Source of the DNA: DASUAS01 sp963750045
GTDB taxonomy: Bacteria > Actinomycetota > Acidimicrobiia > IMCC26256 > DASPTH01
Direction of reading: 5' to 3'
Assembly: GCA_963750045.1 (NCBI GenBank)
Contig: CAVVPD010000002.1
Location: 248,001 to 312,000 of the forward strand
Length of the DNA stretch: 64,000 nucleotides
The notes beneath the pieces are model-generated. The model saw nothing but the letters and a program-made list of their open reading frames with translations. It had not been told where the DNA came from and searched no databases. Both the position numbers and the translations under genes were made by a program. Positions 34,441 to 43,497 of this stretch are shown one piece after another (within the stretch, counting starts at the first letter, position 1; each line of letters starts with the position of its first letter).

Positions 34441-37353
34441 TCACCGGAAGTACCCGACGACGTCGGCGATCATGTCGGTGGTGCCCGCGGAGTTGAAGAA
34501 GCCGACCTTCTGGTTGGCGCCGATCCCCACGATCACCAGATTGGGCACGGTCTCGCCACGCACGAAGTTGAGGTTCGAGGCGGGGTTCGGGCGAGTCTGT
34601 CCCGACGGCCACACAGTGGCGAAGCCGGCGGCGGTCGGGTCGGTCACGGTCACGTTCATGACCGCGGCGGTCGCGTCTCCGGGCACCGACGCCTTGCCAC
34701 CCACGGTGAGGCTGCGGGTGACCGCGGGTCCCCACGGGGTGGTGTATCCGGGGCCGCCGCGTGAATCGAGGATGCGACTGGGCGTGACGGGCGTGAAGAG
34801 CGCGGTGGCGTCCGCGCCGTAGTAGCCGACGAGGTCGGCGACGAAGTCGGTGGACCCCGCGGAGTTGTAGATCTTCACCTTGCCGGCGGCGCCGATGGGT
34901 GCGGTCACCAGGTTGGGGACGGTCTGGCCGGGGACGAAGTTGAGGTTCGAGGCGGGGTTCGGGCGCGGGGCGCTCGACGACCACACGGTGGCGAAGCCGG
35001 CGGCCGTGGGATTCGTCGCGGTGACGTTGAGCACCACCGCGGTCGCGCCCGCCGGCACTGCGGCCAACGTGACGTCGCGGGTCACACCGGCACCCCACGG
35101 GGTGGTGTATCCCGGACCGGAGCGCGAGTCGAGGATCCGGGTCGGCGCCAACGGTTGGTAGCGGGCGCCGCTCGCGCCGCCACCGCTGCCGTCGCCGTAG
35201 TACCCGACCACGTCGGCGACGAGGTCGGCGGAACCGGCGTTGAGGTACAGGCTGACCTTGCCGTTGGAGCCCACTCCGATGGTCACCAGGTTCGGCACCG
35301 TCTCGCCCGGCACGAAGTTGAGGTTCGACGCGGTGGGCCTCTTCTCGAGGTTGGGCCACACGATCACATGGCTGGCAGCGGTCGGGTTCGTGACGGTGAC
35401 GTTCATCACGACGGCGGAGACGCCGGTGGCGGGCACGCCACCGCGACCCCTCACCGTCAGGGCCAACGTGGAGCCGCCGCCGACCGGCGCCAGCGGCGCG
35501 CCGTTCCCGGTGCGGGTGTCGAGGATGCGCGAGGGCGTGAGCGGGAAGAACGCGCCCTGCGACGTCAGGGGCGTGGCGGTGGTTTCCGCCGAGGGCGTGG
35601 AGCCGAAGGCGGTGGTGGCGGTGACCGTGTAGAAGTACGGCGTCCCGTTGGTGGCGCTGGTGTCGTCGAAGGTCGTGAGCCCCGGCCCGAGCGAGATCAG
35701 CGGCGCCTCGGCGCCGCTACTGGTCCCGCGCGCCAGCGCGTAGCCGGTGATCGCAGACCCGTTGTCGGCCGGCACCGTCCACGACAGGGCGACGTGGTTG
35801 TTGCCACCCACCGCGCTCAACGTGGGTACGCCCGGTGCAGCAGGGGGAAGGGCGGTCGCCGACTGCTCGGCGGATCGCGTCTCGCCGAACGCGTTTGCCG
35901 CGGCGACCTGGTAGTAGTACGGCGTTCCTTCGACGGCGCTGGTGTCGTCGTAGGAGGTCACACCGGCGCCGACCGTCGTCAGCGGCACGGCACCTTCTCC
36001 GCCCGGCGACGTGCCCCGGTAGATCGCGAAGCCGGTGAGCGGCGAGCCGCCGTTGGCCGGGATCGACCAGGCCAGGTGCACGGCGCCGTAGCCGCCGGTC
36101 GCCGTCAAGCTCGGGGCCCCGGGATACAACGAGGAGAGGAGCTCGTTGGGCGACCCCGTGCCTGCGCTGGCGACGACCCCGCCGGTGGCGTTGGCGAGGA
36201 TCGCATTGGTCACGGCGGTCGGGGTCGCCGCGGTGTTGCGGCCGAGGTAGAGCGCGGCCACGCCGGCGACGTGCGGCGTGGCCATCGAGGTGCCGCTGAG
36301 CGTGTTGACCGCGGTCGTGCTCGTGTTCCAGTCCGACGCGATGTACGCCCCGGGCGCGAACAGGTCGACGCAGGATCCGTAGTTGGAGAACGACGACCGT
36401 GTGTCCGACACCGGGTTCCCGGGCGTCTCGAAGCTCCCCGTCGACGCGACCGTGAGCGCGGCCGGCGCGCTCGCCGGGCTCGAGCCGCACGCGTCGGCAC
36501 TGTCGTTCCCCGCCGCGACCGCATAGGTGATCCCCGAGGTGATGGACGCGGCCACGGCGTCGTTCAGCGGCTGGTACGTGGGCCCGGCGAGACTCATGTT
36601 GGCCACGGCCGGCTTCACCGCGTGAGCGGTCACCCAGTCGACGCCTTCGATCACCTTCGAGTAGCTCCCGACCGCCGTGCAGTCCAGCACTCGCACCGAC
36701 ACCAGCGAGACGGCCTTGGCGACCCCGTAGGTGGCGCCGCCGAGGATCCCGGCGACGTGGGTGGCGTGCCCGCTCTCGGGATTGGCCGACGGGTCACAGG
36801 CTGCGCCCCCGAGCAGGTCGACGCCGACGGTCGCGCGACCACCGAAGTCGGTGTGGGACGTCAGGATCCCGGTGTCGATGACGTAGGCGTGGACCCCCGC
36901 ACCGGAGCTCGCGTAGGAGTACCGGCCGTCGAGCGGCAGATTGCGTTGGTCGACGCGGTCGAGGCCCCACGACGGCGCGGGGTCCTGGATCGTCGTCGCG
37001 TGCACGAGGCCGTCCTCGGTCACCGAGGCCACGGCGGGATCGCCGGCCAACGCGGTGGCGTCGGCTTCGGACATCCGCACGGCGAACCCGTGCAGCGCCT
37101 GCTCGTACACGTCGAGCACCTGGCCGCCGTGGCGTTGGGCGAGCCCGTCGGCGATCGCCGGGACCGCGGCGCCGTCGCCGGAGTTGAGCGTGACGACGTA
37201 CTGGCCGGTGATCGGATCGGGCACCCGGCCGATCGAGCCGTTGCCCTGCGGGGCCGGCGCGGCGGCCCCCGCCGGCCAGGCGACCCCGATCGAGGCGCCG
37301 GCGAGGCCGAGGGCGATCGCGACCACGAGGGTGATGCGTCGGACGCCTCTCAT
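34441..37353 (-). CDS. Secreted subtilisin-like serine protease with fibronectin III domains and RILD[TS]R repeats
   Basis: A 970-residue exported protein with a signal peptide (residues 1 to about 32, ending GAAA). An inhibitor I9 propeptide (about 50-118) precedes a peptidase S8 domain with catalytic Asp160 (AYVIDTG), His196 (SGHATHVAG), oxyanion Asn283 and Ser356 (GTSMATPHVAG). The domain is of the proteinase K type. Two fibronectin III domains (about 410-500 and 505-597) follow. Three modules of about 110 residues (from about 603, 732 and 852) each begin with PSRILDTR-like and end with VGYYG-like sequence. GAGGGAG precedes the ATG. It probably degrades external protein while its tail binds a surface or polymer; the tail role is inference. 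Confidence 0.92.
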   Translation of the reverse strand: MRGVRRITLVVAIALGLAGASIGVAWPAGAAAPAPQGNGSIGRVPDPITGQYVVTLNSGDGAAVPAIADGLAQRHGGQVLDVYEQALHGFAVRMSEADATALAGDPAVASVTEDGLVHATTIQDPAPSWGLDRVDQRNLPLDGRYSYASSGAGVHAYVIDTGILTSHTDFGGRATVGVDLLGGAACDPSANPESGHATHVAGILGGATYGVAKAVSLVSVRVLDCTAVGSYSKVIEGVDWVTAHAVKPAVANMSLAGPTYQPLNDAVAASITSGITYAVAAGNDSADACGSSPASAPAALTVASTGSFETPGNPVSDTRSSFSNYGSCVDLFAPGAYIASDWNTSTTAVNTLSGTSMATPHVAGVAALYLGRNTAATPTAVTNAILANATGGVVASAGTGSPNELLSSLYPGAPSLTATGGYGAVHLAWSIPANGGSPLTGFAIYRGTSPGGEGAVPLTTVGAGVTSYDDTSAVEGTPYYYQVAAANAFGETRSAEQSATALPPAAPGVPTLSAVGGNNHVALSWTVPADNGSAITGYALARGTSSGAEAPLISLGPGLTTFDDTSATNGTPYFYTVTATTAFGSTPSAETTATPLTSQGAFFPLTPSRILDTRTGNGAPLAPVGGGSTLALTVRGRGGVPATGVSAVVMNVTVTNPTAASHVIVWPNLEKRPTASNLNFVPGETVPNLVTIGVGSNGKVSLYLNAGSADLVADVVGYYGDGSGGGASGARYQPLAPTRILDSRSGPGYTTPWGAGVTRDVTLAAVPAGATAVVLNVTATNPTAAGFATVWSSSAPRPNPASNLNFVPGQTVPNLVTAPIGAAGKVKIYNSAGSTDFVADLVGYYGADATALFTPVTPSRILDSRGGPGYTTPWGPAVTRSLTVGGKASVPGDATAAVMNVTVTDPTAAGFATVWPSGQTRPNPASNLNFVRGETVPNLVIVGIGANQKVGFFNSAGTTDMIADVVGYFR

Positions 37354-37512
37354 CGACTCCCTCGTGCTCGCTCGGCTTCCCGACCTGCCGCGGCGGCGAC
37401 AACCCACCAATGCTACCGGGCCACGCCAGCTGCCCGGAATCACCCCGAACGGGCTCCGGATGGTCGCGACCGGGCCGTTCCACTACGCTCGGTGACTTCT
37501 CCGGAGGGAACC

Positions 37513-37599
37513 ATGAGCAAGAAGACGACCAAGCGGAAGCTGCGCTCCCGGCGCAACAAGGCCAACCACGGCAAGCGGCCGAACTCCGGCCGTCGGTAG
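37513..37599 (+). CDS. Mini ribosomal protein bL37-like
   Basis: A 28-residue basic protein, MSKKTTKRKLRSRRNKANHG followed by KRPNSGRR, too short for usual gene callers. The KANHGKRPN core is the hallmark of the tiny actinobacterial large-subunit protein named bL37 in mycobacterial ribosomes. A strong ribosome site (GGAGGGA at 37502-37508) and a TACGCT -10-like box (37484-37489) support expression. It is divergent from the protease and convergent with the thioesterase gene. Assignment rests on the remembered core motif. Confidence 0.8.
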   Translation: MSKKTTKRKLRSRRNKANHGKRPNSGRR

Positions 37600-37632
37600 A
37601 CCTCCCACGGCCGACCTGCGACCCGCGAGGCC

Positions 37633-38421
37633 TTACAGCTCCTCGATCAGCACGGTCTGCACCGCCCGGCCGATCCGGCCCCGCTCGTCGTGCAGCACGC
37701 TCTCGGCCACGCCGAAGCCGGTCTTCTCCGGGAACGTCGAGGAGTCGAGGCCGACCCACGCCCCCACCGGGAGGCGGTGGAGCGTGATCGTGAGGTCGGG
37801 GTTGATGCACGAGTACCGGGTGCGGTCGAACGCCGCCGCGACGCCGTTCCCGAAGTCTCCGGCGGCAGCCACCCGCTGGAACGGTGACACCACCTCGCCG
37901 GCGACGACCGGCACCCTCAGCCGCAGCCACATGCCGGCCGGTCCGGGGCTCGCCCACTCTCCGTGGGTGCGGCTGACGTCCACCGCGTCCCAGAAGCCGG
38001 TGCCGATGGTCCAGTCCCCGCCGAGACGCCCCGGCGGACCCGGCGGCGGCAGCGCCTGCTCGACGCCGATCACCGGCTCGGCCTCGAACTCGACCGGCTG
38101 TTCCCGGAGGCGCAGCAGGGTGGCCCGCACCACCTCCACCTCGTTCGCGAAGAGCGAGCCCTGGACCAGCTGCACCTTCTTCCCCGGCCGGAGGGTGCGC
38201 CGCTCGATCCGCAGCGGCGTGAGCGGCACGGGTCGCAACAGCTCGAGCGTGAACCGGGCGGGGAACGTGGCCGGACCGGGGTCGAACCACTCCAGCTGGC
38301 CCGCGAGCAACGCGGCAGGCGCACCGCCGTGCTGCGCATGGGGCGACCACGGCCCCCGCGCCAGCTCGGTCGGACGGGCGATGTCGCCGTCCACCTCGAA
38401 CACGTAGCCGGGTCCGCCCAC
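37633..38421 (-). CDS. Acyl-CoA thioesterase family protein (double hot-dog, TesB-like)
   Basis: A protein of about 262 residues. The start region YVFEVDGDIARPTELARGPW then SPHAQHGGAPAALLAGQLEW is the signature of the actinobacterial thioesterase group with two fused hot-dog domains. RFTLELLRPVPLTPLRIERR and the C-terminal TRYSCINPDLTITLHRLPVG with FGVAESVLHDERGRIGRAVQ also fit. GTG at 38421 is chosen; the open frame runs 81 bp further, but there it overlaps the truncated SIMPL gene. Upstream promoter sequence seems to be missing, see the breakpoint finding. It probably hydrolyses acyl-CoA of unknown chain length. Confidence 0.85.
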   Translation of the reverse strand: MGGPGYVFEVDGDIARPTELARGPWSPHAQHGGAPAALLAGQLEWFDPGPATFPARFTLELLRPVPLTPLRIERRTLRPGKKVQLVQGSLFANEVEVVRATLLRLREQPVEFEAEPVIGVEQALPPPGPPGRLGGDWTIGTGFWDAVDVSRTHGEWASPGPAGMWLRLRVPVVAGEVVSPFQRVAAAGDFGNGVAAAFDRTRYSCINPDLTITLHRLPVGAWVGLDSSTFPEKTGFGVAESVLHDERGRIGRAVQTVLIEEL

Positions 38422-38457
38422 CGCGGCAGCGTACGCGGGAACCGGCTCGGCGCACCC

Positions 38458-38883
38458 ACCGTCGGACTCTCGGTCCAGCCCGTCCTGGACGACCAGGGCC
38501 ACATCACGGGCTACGAGGTCGCCAACACCGTGACGGCGCGTCTCCGCGACCTCTCGAAGGCCGGGGCCACCGTCGACGCCGCCACCGCCATGGCCGGAGA
38601 CGAGATCCGCCTGGAGGGGATCACCTTCTCCATCGACGACGACAGCAAGCTGCTGGCCGCCGCCCGGACCAAGGCGACCAAGCGGGCGCGCGCCCAGGCC
38701 GAGCAGCTCGCGGTCGGAGCGGGCGTGGAGGTCGGCGACGTGGCGTCGATCTCCGAGGCCACCGACAGCTCGCTCGTCGCCTCCGCGAGCGGCGACGCGA
38801 CGCCAACTGCCGCCGGGACCCCCATCCAGCCTGGGACCCAGACCCTCTCGGTGAGCGCCACCGTGGTGTTCACGATCCGGTAG
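38458..38883 (+). pseudogene. 5'-truncated SIMPL (DUF541) domain protein
   Basis: The frame carries only the second half of a SIMPL-domain protein: TVGLSVQPVLDDQGHITGYE, then VANTVTARLRDLSKAGATVD, LEGITFSIDDDSKLLAAART and the C-terminus TQTLSVSATVVFTIR. SIMPL proteins are normally exported, about 230 residues long, with a signal peptide and an N-terminal half that is absent here. There is no start codon or ribosome site in a sensible place; the break falls 37 bp from the thioesterase start. This is a deletion remnant or an assembly junction. Confidence 0.8.
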
Positions 38884-38953
38884 CCCTCAAGTCGCCGTGG
38901 CCGCTGCCGATTCTCACGCGGACAGGTTGCCGCGGAGATCCGAGGTGGAAACC

Positions 38954-41900
38954 ATGGCCACGCAGGGGCCGGACGAGTCGGTTTCGGCCGAGGAGGCGAG
39001 ATACCGAGCGGTCTTCGACGTGCTCGGCGAGGGCCTCATCGTCTGGAGCCCGACCGGGCGGGTCCTCACCTGCAACCGCCGGGCTGCCGAGATCCTCGGG
39101 ATCACGGTCGCGCGGCTCGAAGAGCTCGATTTCGACGAGCTGATGCGGATGGCCGGACACGTGCTCCGGCCGGTCGACGCCGACGGCACCGAGCGGCCAC
39201 CCGCGACGTATCCGGCCATCCTCGCGGCGCGACGGCGCGAGCCCGTCCTCAACCAGGTGCTCGGAGTCCACCGCTCCGACGGGACGCGCGTGTGGCTCGA
39301 CATCGACGTCCGGCTGCTCGACGACCCGAGCGAGGGCGCGCTGATGGTCTCGTCGTTCCGCGACATCACCGCGACGAAGTCCGCTCAGGATCGCCTCCGC
39401 TTTCAGGCCAAGCTGCTCGACGCGGTCGGGCAGGCGGTGGTGGCGACCGACAGCTCCGGGACGGTCCTCTACTGGAACAGCGCGGCCGAGGAGCTGTTCG
39501 GTTGGTCCGCCGAGGCTGCGACGGGCCGGCTCGGGGAAGAGCTGGTCGTGCCGAAGCGAACGGTCGAGGAGGCCGCGACGATCTCGCGGCACATGACCGA
39601 GGGGCGCACCTGGACGGGCCACTTCGGCGTGCAACGCCACGACGGTGCCGAGCTCACGCTGCTGGTCACGAACACCCCGGTGTTCGACGCTGCGGGAGAG
39701 CTCTCCGCGGTGATCTGCGTCGCGTCCGACGTCACCGCGGAGAAGGCCGCCCAGGACCACACGCGCGCCCTGTCCGCGATCGTGGAAGCGTCCAGCGACG
39801 CGATCATGCGCGAGTCGGTCGACGGGTTCATCGAGTCGTGGAACGCAGGGGCCGAGGCGCTGTACGGCTACACGGCCGAGGAGATGATCGGCCGCCACGC
39901 GTCGGTTCTGTTCCCCGAGCAACGGATCGCAGAGCTCGAGGAGAATCTCCATCATGTCGTCACCGGTGGGGGGATCCCCCACTCGGTGACCGTCCGACGC
40001 CGGAAGGACGGCTCGATGGTGAACGTCGCCGTGACGTGGTCACCGGTGCACGACTCCGAGGGTGTCGTGATCGGAGCGGCCGTCATCACGCACGACGTGA
40101 CCGACCTGGTCGAGGCTCGGGACGCAGTCCAGCAATCGGAGGAGCGCTTCCGCGCGCTCGTACAGCACGCGGCCGACATCGCGCTCGTGCTCGACGACGA
40201 GGGCACCATCGTCTACGCCAGCCCCGCGGTCGAGCGATTCGGCTACCAGCCCGAAGATCTCGTCGGCACGCCCAGCCGTGGGTTGGTGCACCCCGACGAT
40301 GTCGCGCGGCTCCGCGAGACCGTCTTCGACACGGTGGCGAACTCGGGCACCGCGTCCCTCGAGTGGAGGATCCGCACCGCGAGCGGCGCCTACCGGTGGA
40401 CCGAGGAGGTCATCACCGACATGCGCGACGTGCCCGCCGTGGCCGGATACGTCGCCAACATGCGCGACATCACCGACCGCAAGCAGGCCGACGCGGAGCG
40501 TATCGAGGCCGAGGAGCGCTTCCGCCAGGGATTCGAGCGCTCGGCGTTCGGCCTGGCGATCCTGGATCTCCGGTTCTCGTGCACCTCGGCGAACTCCGCG
40601 CTGACGGAGCTCCTCGGCTACGGCGCCGGGGACCTCCTGGGGCTCCGCCCCCTGGAACTCCTGCATCCGGCCGAAGCCGCCGCCGCGATGGAGGGTGCAG
40701 AGCGTTTGCTGCGGCCCGACGGCCCACCGTTCTACAAGCGCGAGCACCGCATGGTCCGGTCCGACGGCAGCATCGTGTGGGTGCTGGTCGACATGACCCT
40801 CGTCCGGGACGTGCACGACGAGCCCAGCTACTACTTCATCCAGGTCCGCGACATCAGCGATCGGAAGGTGGCGGAGGAAGCGCTCGAGCACCAGGCGCTC
40901 CACGACGACCTGACCCGCCTCCCCAACCGCCTGCTCCTCGTCGACCGGCTCACGCACTCACTGGCACGCGTCGAGCGCACGGGCAACAACCTCGCGGTGC
41001 TGTTCCTCGACCTGGACCGCTTCAAGCTCGTGAACGACGGGCTCGGTCACGCGGTGGGCGATCAACTGCTCATGGAGGTCGCGCAGCGGCTTCAGCGCGC
41101 CATCCGCGGGTCCGACACCGTCGCGCGCTTCGGTGGTGACGAATTCGTGATCGTGCGCGAGGACGTCAACGACGTCGGCGATGCGGTCCAGTTCGCCGAG
41201 CGCGTCGCCGCGATGCTGCACGAGCCCATCGCGCTCTCCGGTCACGAGATCTACGCGACCGCCAGCATCGGCATCGCCATCGGTGGTGAGAGCGCGTCGG
41301 CCGAACAGCTCCTGCGCGACGCCGACGCGGCGATGTACCGCGCCAAGGACCTGGGCCGGGCCCGCATCGAGCTGTTCAGCCACGAGCTGCAACAGAGGCT
41401 GGCCGCGCGCCTCGACCTCGAGACCGCGCTCCGGCAGGCCATCGAGCGGGACGAGCTCCAGCTCCTCTACCAGCCGATCGTGCGCCTCGCCGACGGGAGG
41501 GTGGTCGGCGCCGAAGCGCTGTTGCGCTGGCACCCCGAGGGGAGGGGCGTCATCCTTCCCGCCTCGTTCATCCCCATCGCCGAGGAGACCGGACTCATCG
41601 TCTCGATCGGGACTTGGGCGCTCGAACACGCGCTGACCGAGCTCCGCCCACTCACGCGGAACCACGACGCGAGCGAGTGGCCGCTCCTCTCGGTGAACCT
41701 CTCCGCGCTCCAGTTGCGGCTCCCCGCGAGCATCGCGATGGTGCGGGACGCGATCAACGCATCGGGCGTCGACCCGTCGATGCTCTCGCTCGAGATCACC
41801 GAGAGCGCGCTGATGGACGACACCGAGATGTCGGCGCGCGCGATGCAGGCGCTGCGTGACCTCGGGGTCCGCCTCGCGATCGACGACTTCGGCACCGGGT

Positions 41901-42232
41901 ACTCGTCGCTCGCGTACCTGAAGCAGTTGCCGGTCGACTCGCTGAAGATCGACCGCTCGTTCATCAACGGCCTCCCGTCGGATCCGCACGACCGTTCGAT
42001 CACCCAGGCGATCATCACCCTCGGCAGCAGCCTCGGCCTGACCATCGTGGCCGAAGGCGTCGAGACGGTCGAGCAGTGGATCGCGCTCGACGAGCTCGGC
42101 TGCACGGTGGGGCAGGGATTCCTCTGGAGCCCGCCCATCCCGGCGGCCGCGTTCGCGCCGCTGATCACGGGCCTCCGTCACACCGGACGTGTCGCGCCGA
42201 CGACCCCGGAGCGGGCGAGCGGCGCAAACTAG
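38954..42232 (+). CDS. Five-PAS diguanylate cyclase/phosphodiesterase (PAS-GGDEF-EAL)
   Basis: A 1092-residue cytosolic sensor for cyclic-di-GMP. Five consecutive PAS/PAC units cover roughly residues 12-640, each ending in a DIT- or DIS-type motif (FRDITATKSAQDRL, MRDITDRKQADAE, VRDISDRKVAEEAL). The GGDEF domain has an intact active-site RFGGDEF at 725-731. The EAL domain has E854-A-L856 in GAEALLRW, IDDFGTGYSSLAYLKQLPVD and VAEGVETVEQW, all catalytic and metal motifs present. No membrane segment is visible, so signals are internal (redox, haem or flavin cofactors cannot be told). ATG is preceded by GAGGTGG. It lies 10 bp before apgM, perhaps co-transcribed. Confidence 0.95.
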   Translation: MATQGPDESVSAEEARYRAVFDVLGEGLIVWSPTGRVLTCNRRAAEILGITVARLEELDFDELMRMAGHVLRPVDADGTERPPATYPAILAARRREPVLNQVLGVHRSDGTRVWLDIDVRLLDDPSEGALMVSSFRDITATKSAQDRLRFQAKLLDAVGQAVVATDSSGTVLYWNSAAEELFGWSAEAATGRLGEELVVPKRTVEEAATISRHMTEGRTWTGHFGVQRHDGAELTLLVTNTPVFDAAGELSAVICVASDVTAEKAAQDHTRALSAIVEASSDAIMRESVDGFIESWNAGAEALYGYTAEEMIGRHASVLFPEQRIAELEENLHHVVTGGGIPHSVTVRRRKDGSMVNVAVTWSPVHDSEGVVIGAAVITHDVTDLVEARDAVQQSEERFRALVQHAADIALVLDDEGTIVYASPAVERFGYQPEDLVGTPSRGLVHPDDVARLRETVFDTVANSGTASLEWRIRTASGAYRWTEEVITDMRDVPAVAGYVANMRDITDRKQADAERIEAEERFRQGFERSAFGLAILDLRFSCTSANSALTELLGYGAGDLLGLRPLELLHPAEAAAAMEGAERLLRPDGPPFYKREHRMVRSDGSIVWVLVDMTLVRDVHDEPSYYFIQVRDISDRKVAEEALEHQALHDDLTRLPNRLLLVDRLTHSLARVERTGNNLAVLFLDLDRFKLVNDGLGHAVGDQLLMEVAQRLQRAIRGSDTVARFGGDEFVIVREDVNDVGDAVQFAERVAAMLHEPIALSGHEIYATASIGIAIGGESASAEQLLRDADAAMYRAKDLGRARIELFSHELQQRLAARLDLETALRQAIERDELQLLYQPIVRLADGRVVGAEALLRWHPEGRGVILPASFIPIAEETGLIVSIGTWALEHALTELRPLTRNHDASEWPLLSVNLSALQLRLPASIAMVRDAINASGVDPSMLSLEITESALMDDTEMSARAMQALRDLGVRLAIDDFGTGYSSLAYLKQLPVDSLKIDRSFINGLPSDPHDRSITQAIITLGSSLGLTIVAEGVETVEQWIALDELGCTVGQGFLWSPPIPAAAFAPLITGLRHTGRVAPTTPERASGAN

Positions 42233-42241
42233 CGTTGGGCC

Positions 42242-43435
42242 ATGGACCTGACGCCGTTGATCCAGCCGGCCGACACGAAGATCCTGCTCGTCGTCCTCGA
42301 CGGCCTCGGCGGATACGCCGACGCCGACCACGGCACGGAGCTCGAGGAGGCGAACACACCGCACCTCGACGCGCTGGCGCGGGAGGGCACGGTCGGCCTC
42401 GCCGAACCCGTCGGTCCGGGCATCACCCCGGGGTCGGGCCCTGGGCACCTCGGGCTGTTCGGGTACGACCCCGAGCACTTCGAGCTCGGAAGGGGCGCGC
42501 TCTCGGCCGCCGGGCTCGACTTCGAGCTGCGAGCCGGTGACGTCGCCGCACGCGGCAACCTCGCCTCGCTCGACGCGAACGGCCTGATCACCGACCGCCG
42601 CGCCGGTCGCATCCCCGACCCCGAGGCGAGGGCAGTGGTCGACCGGCTCCAGGCCGCGGTCTCGATCCCGGGGGTCGAGGTCTTCTTCCGGCACGAGCGC
42701 GAGCACCGGGTACTCGTCGTGTTGCGCGCCGCGGGACTCGACCCGCGGCTCACCGACACCGATCCCCAGCACATCGGCGTCGCCCCACTCACCGCCGAGC
42801 CCCTCGACCCCGAAGCGAAGCGGACCGCCGACCTCGTCGCGGAGGTCGACGCCCAGATCCGCCGCGCGCTCGCCGACGACCCGAAGACCAACGTCGTGCT
42901 GCTCCGCGGGTTCGACACCCACCGCCAACTTCCCGGGTTCGACCAGCGCTTCGGTCTACGCGCGGCCGCGGTGGCGATCTACCCGATGTACCGCGGGATC
43001 GCCCGCCTCCTCGGGATGGACGTGCTCGGCCGTCCTGCCGATCTCAGCGAGCAGGTCGCGATCCTGCGCGAGTCGTGGGACGACTACGACTACTTCTTCC
43101 TGCACCACAAGTACACCGACTCGGCCGGCGAAGACGGTGACCGCGCCCGCAAGATCGCGGCGATCGAAACCCTCGACGCGGTGGTGCCCGAGCTCCGTGC
43201 CCTCTCGCCCGACGTGATCGCGGTGAGCGGCGACCACTCGACCCCGTCGCAGATGGCGGCGCACTCCTGGCACCCGGTCCCCACGCTCCTCTGGAGCGAG
43301 CGGTGCGGACGTGACGACGTCGAGCAGTTCGGCGAACGCTGGTGCCGTCAGGGCGCGCTCGGCATCCGTCCCACCAAGGACCTCATGGCCTTCATGCTCG
43401 CCAACGCCGGCCGCCTCCAGAAGTACGGAGCGTGA
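42242..43435 (+). CDS. apgM: 2,3-bisphosphoglycerate-independent phosphoglycerate mutase, archaeal type
   Basis: A 397-residue enzyme of the alkaline-phosphatase superfamily that interconverts 3- and 2-phosphoglycerate. The sequence ILLVVLDGLGGYADADHGTE and NTPHLDALAREG gives the metal-binding start, PGSGPGHLGLFGYDP the catalytic Ser region, and YDYFFLHHKYTDSAGEDGDR and SGDHSTPSQMAAHSWHPVP the C-terminal metal ligands. It is the short ApgM form rather than GpmI. With enolase also in the window, two consecutive glycolytic steps are present, though far apart. Confidence 0.92.
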   Translation: MDLTPLIQPADTKILLVVLDGLGGYADADHGTELEEANTPHLDALAREGTVGLAEPVGPGITPGSGPGHLGLFGYDPEHFELGRGALSAAGLDFELRAGDVAARGNLASLDANGLITDRRAGRIPDPEARAVVDRLQAAVSIPGVEVFFRHEREHRVLVVLRAAGLDPRLTDTDPQHIGVAPLTAEPLDPEAKRTADLVAEVDAQIRRALADDPKTNVVLLRGFDTHRQLPGFDQRFGLRAAAVAIYPMYRGIARLLGMDVLGRPADLSEQVAILRESWDDYDYFFLHHKYTDSAGEDGDRARKIAAIETLDAVVPELRALSPDVIAVSGDHSTPSQMAAHSWHPVPTLLWSERCGRDDVEQFGERWCRQGALGIRPTKDLMAFMLANAGRLQKYGA

Positions 43436-43452
43436 TCCACCCGGGCTTCGGC
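43430..43452. repeat. 23-bp direct repeat, left copy
   Basis: The sequence starting GCGTGATCCACCCGGGCTTC spans the apgM stop codon. It recurs with one mismatch (C to T) at 44951-44973, on the other side of the FAD-oxidase gene and in the same orientation. The pair brackets about 1.5 kb. Confidence 0.85.
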
Positions 43453-43477
43453 GAGTGAGCGCCTGCGGGCCGGGTGG
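43437..43477. terminator. Possible bidirectional terminator hairpin
   Basis: CCACCCGG (43437-43444) pairs perfectly with CCGGGTGG (43470-43477) across a 25-nt loop, between the convergent apgM and FAD-oxidase stops. There is no U-tract, but high-GC actinobacterial terminators often lack one. The stem overlaps the left 23-bp repeat. Confidence 0.45.
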
Positions 43478-43497
43478 CGCGGGCCGCGGTGAGCGAG

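Noticed and set aside
42242..43435. Alkaline phosphatase or sulfatase
   Set aside because: Shares the superfamily metal motifs, but the SGPGHLG and DHSTP-HSWHPVP blocks and the length match ApgM phosphoglycerate mutase.
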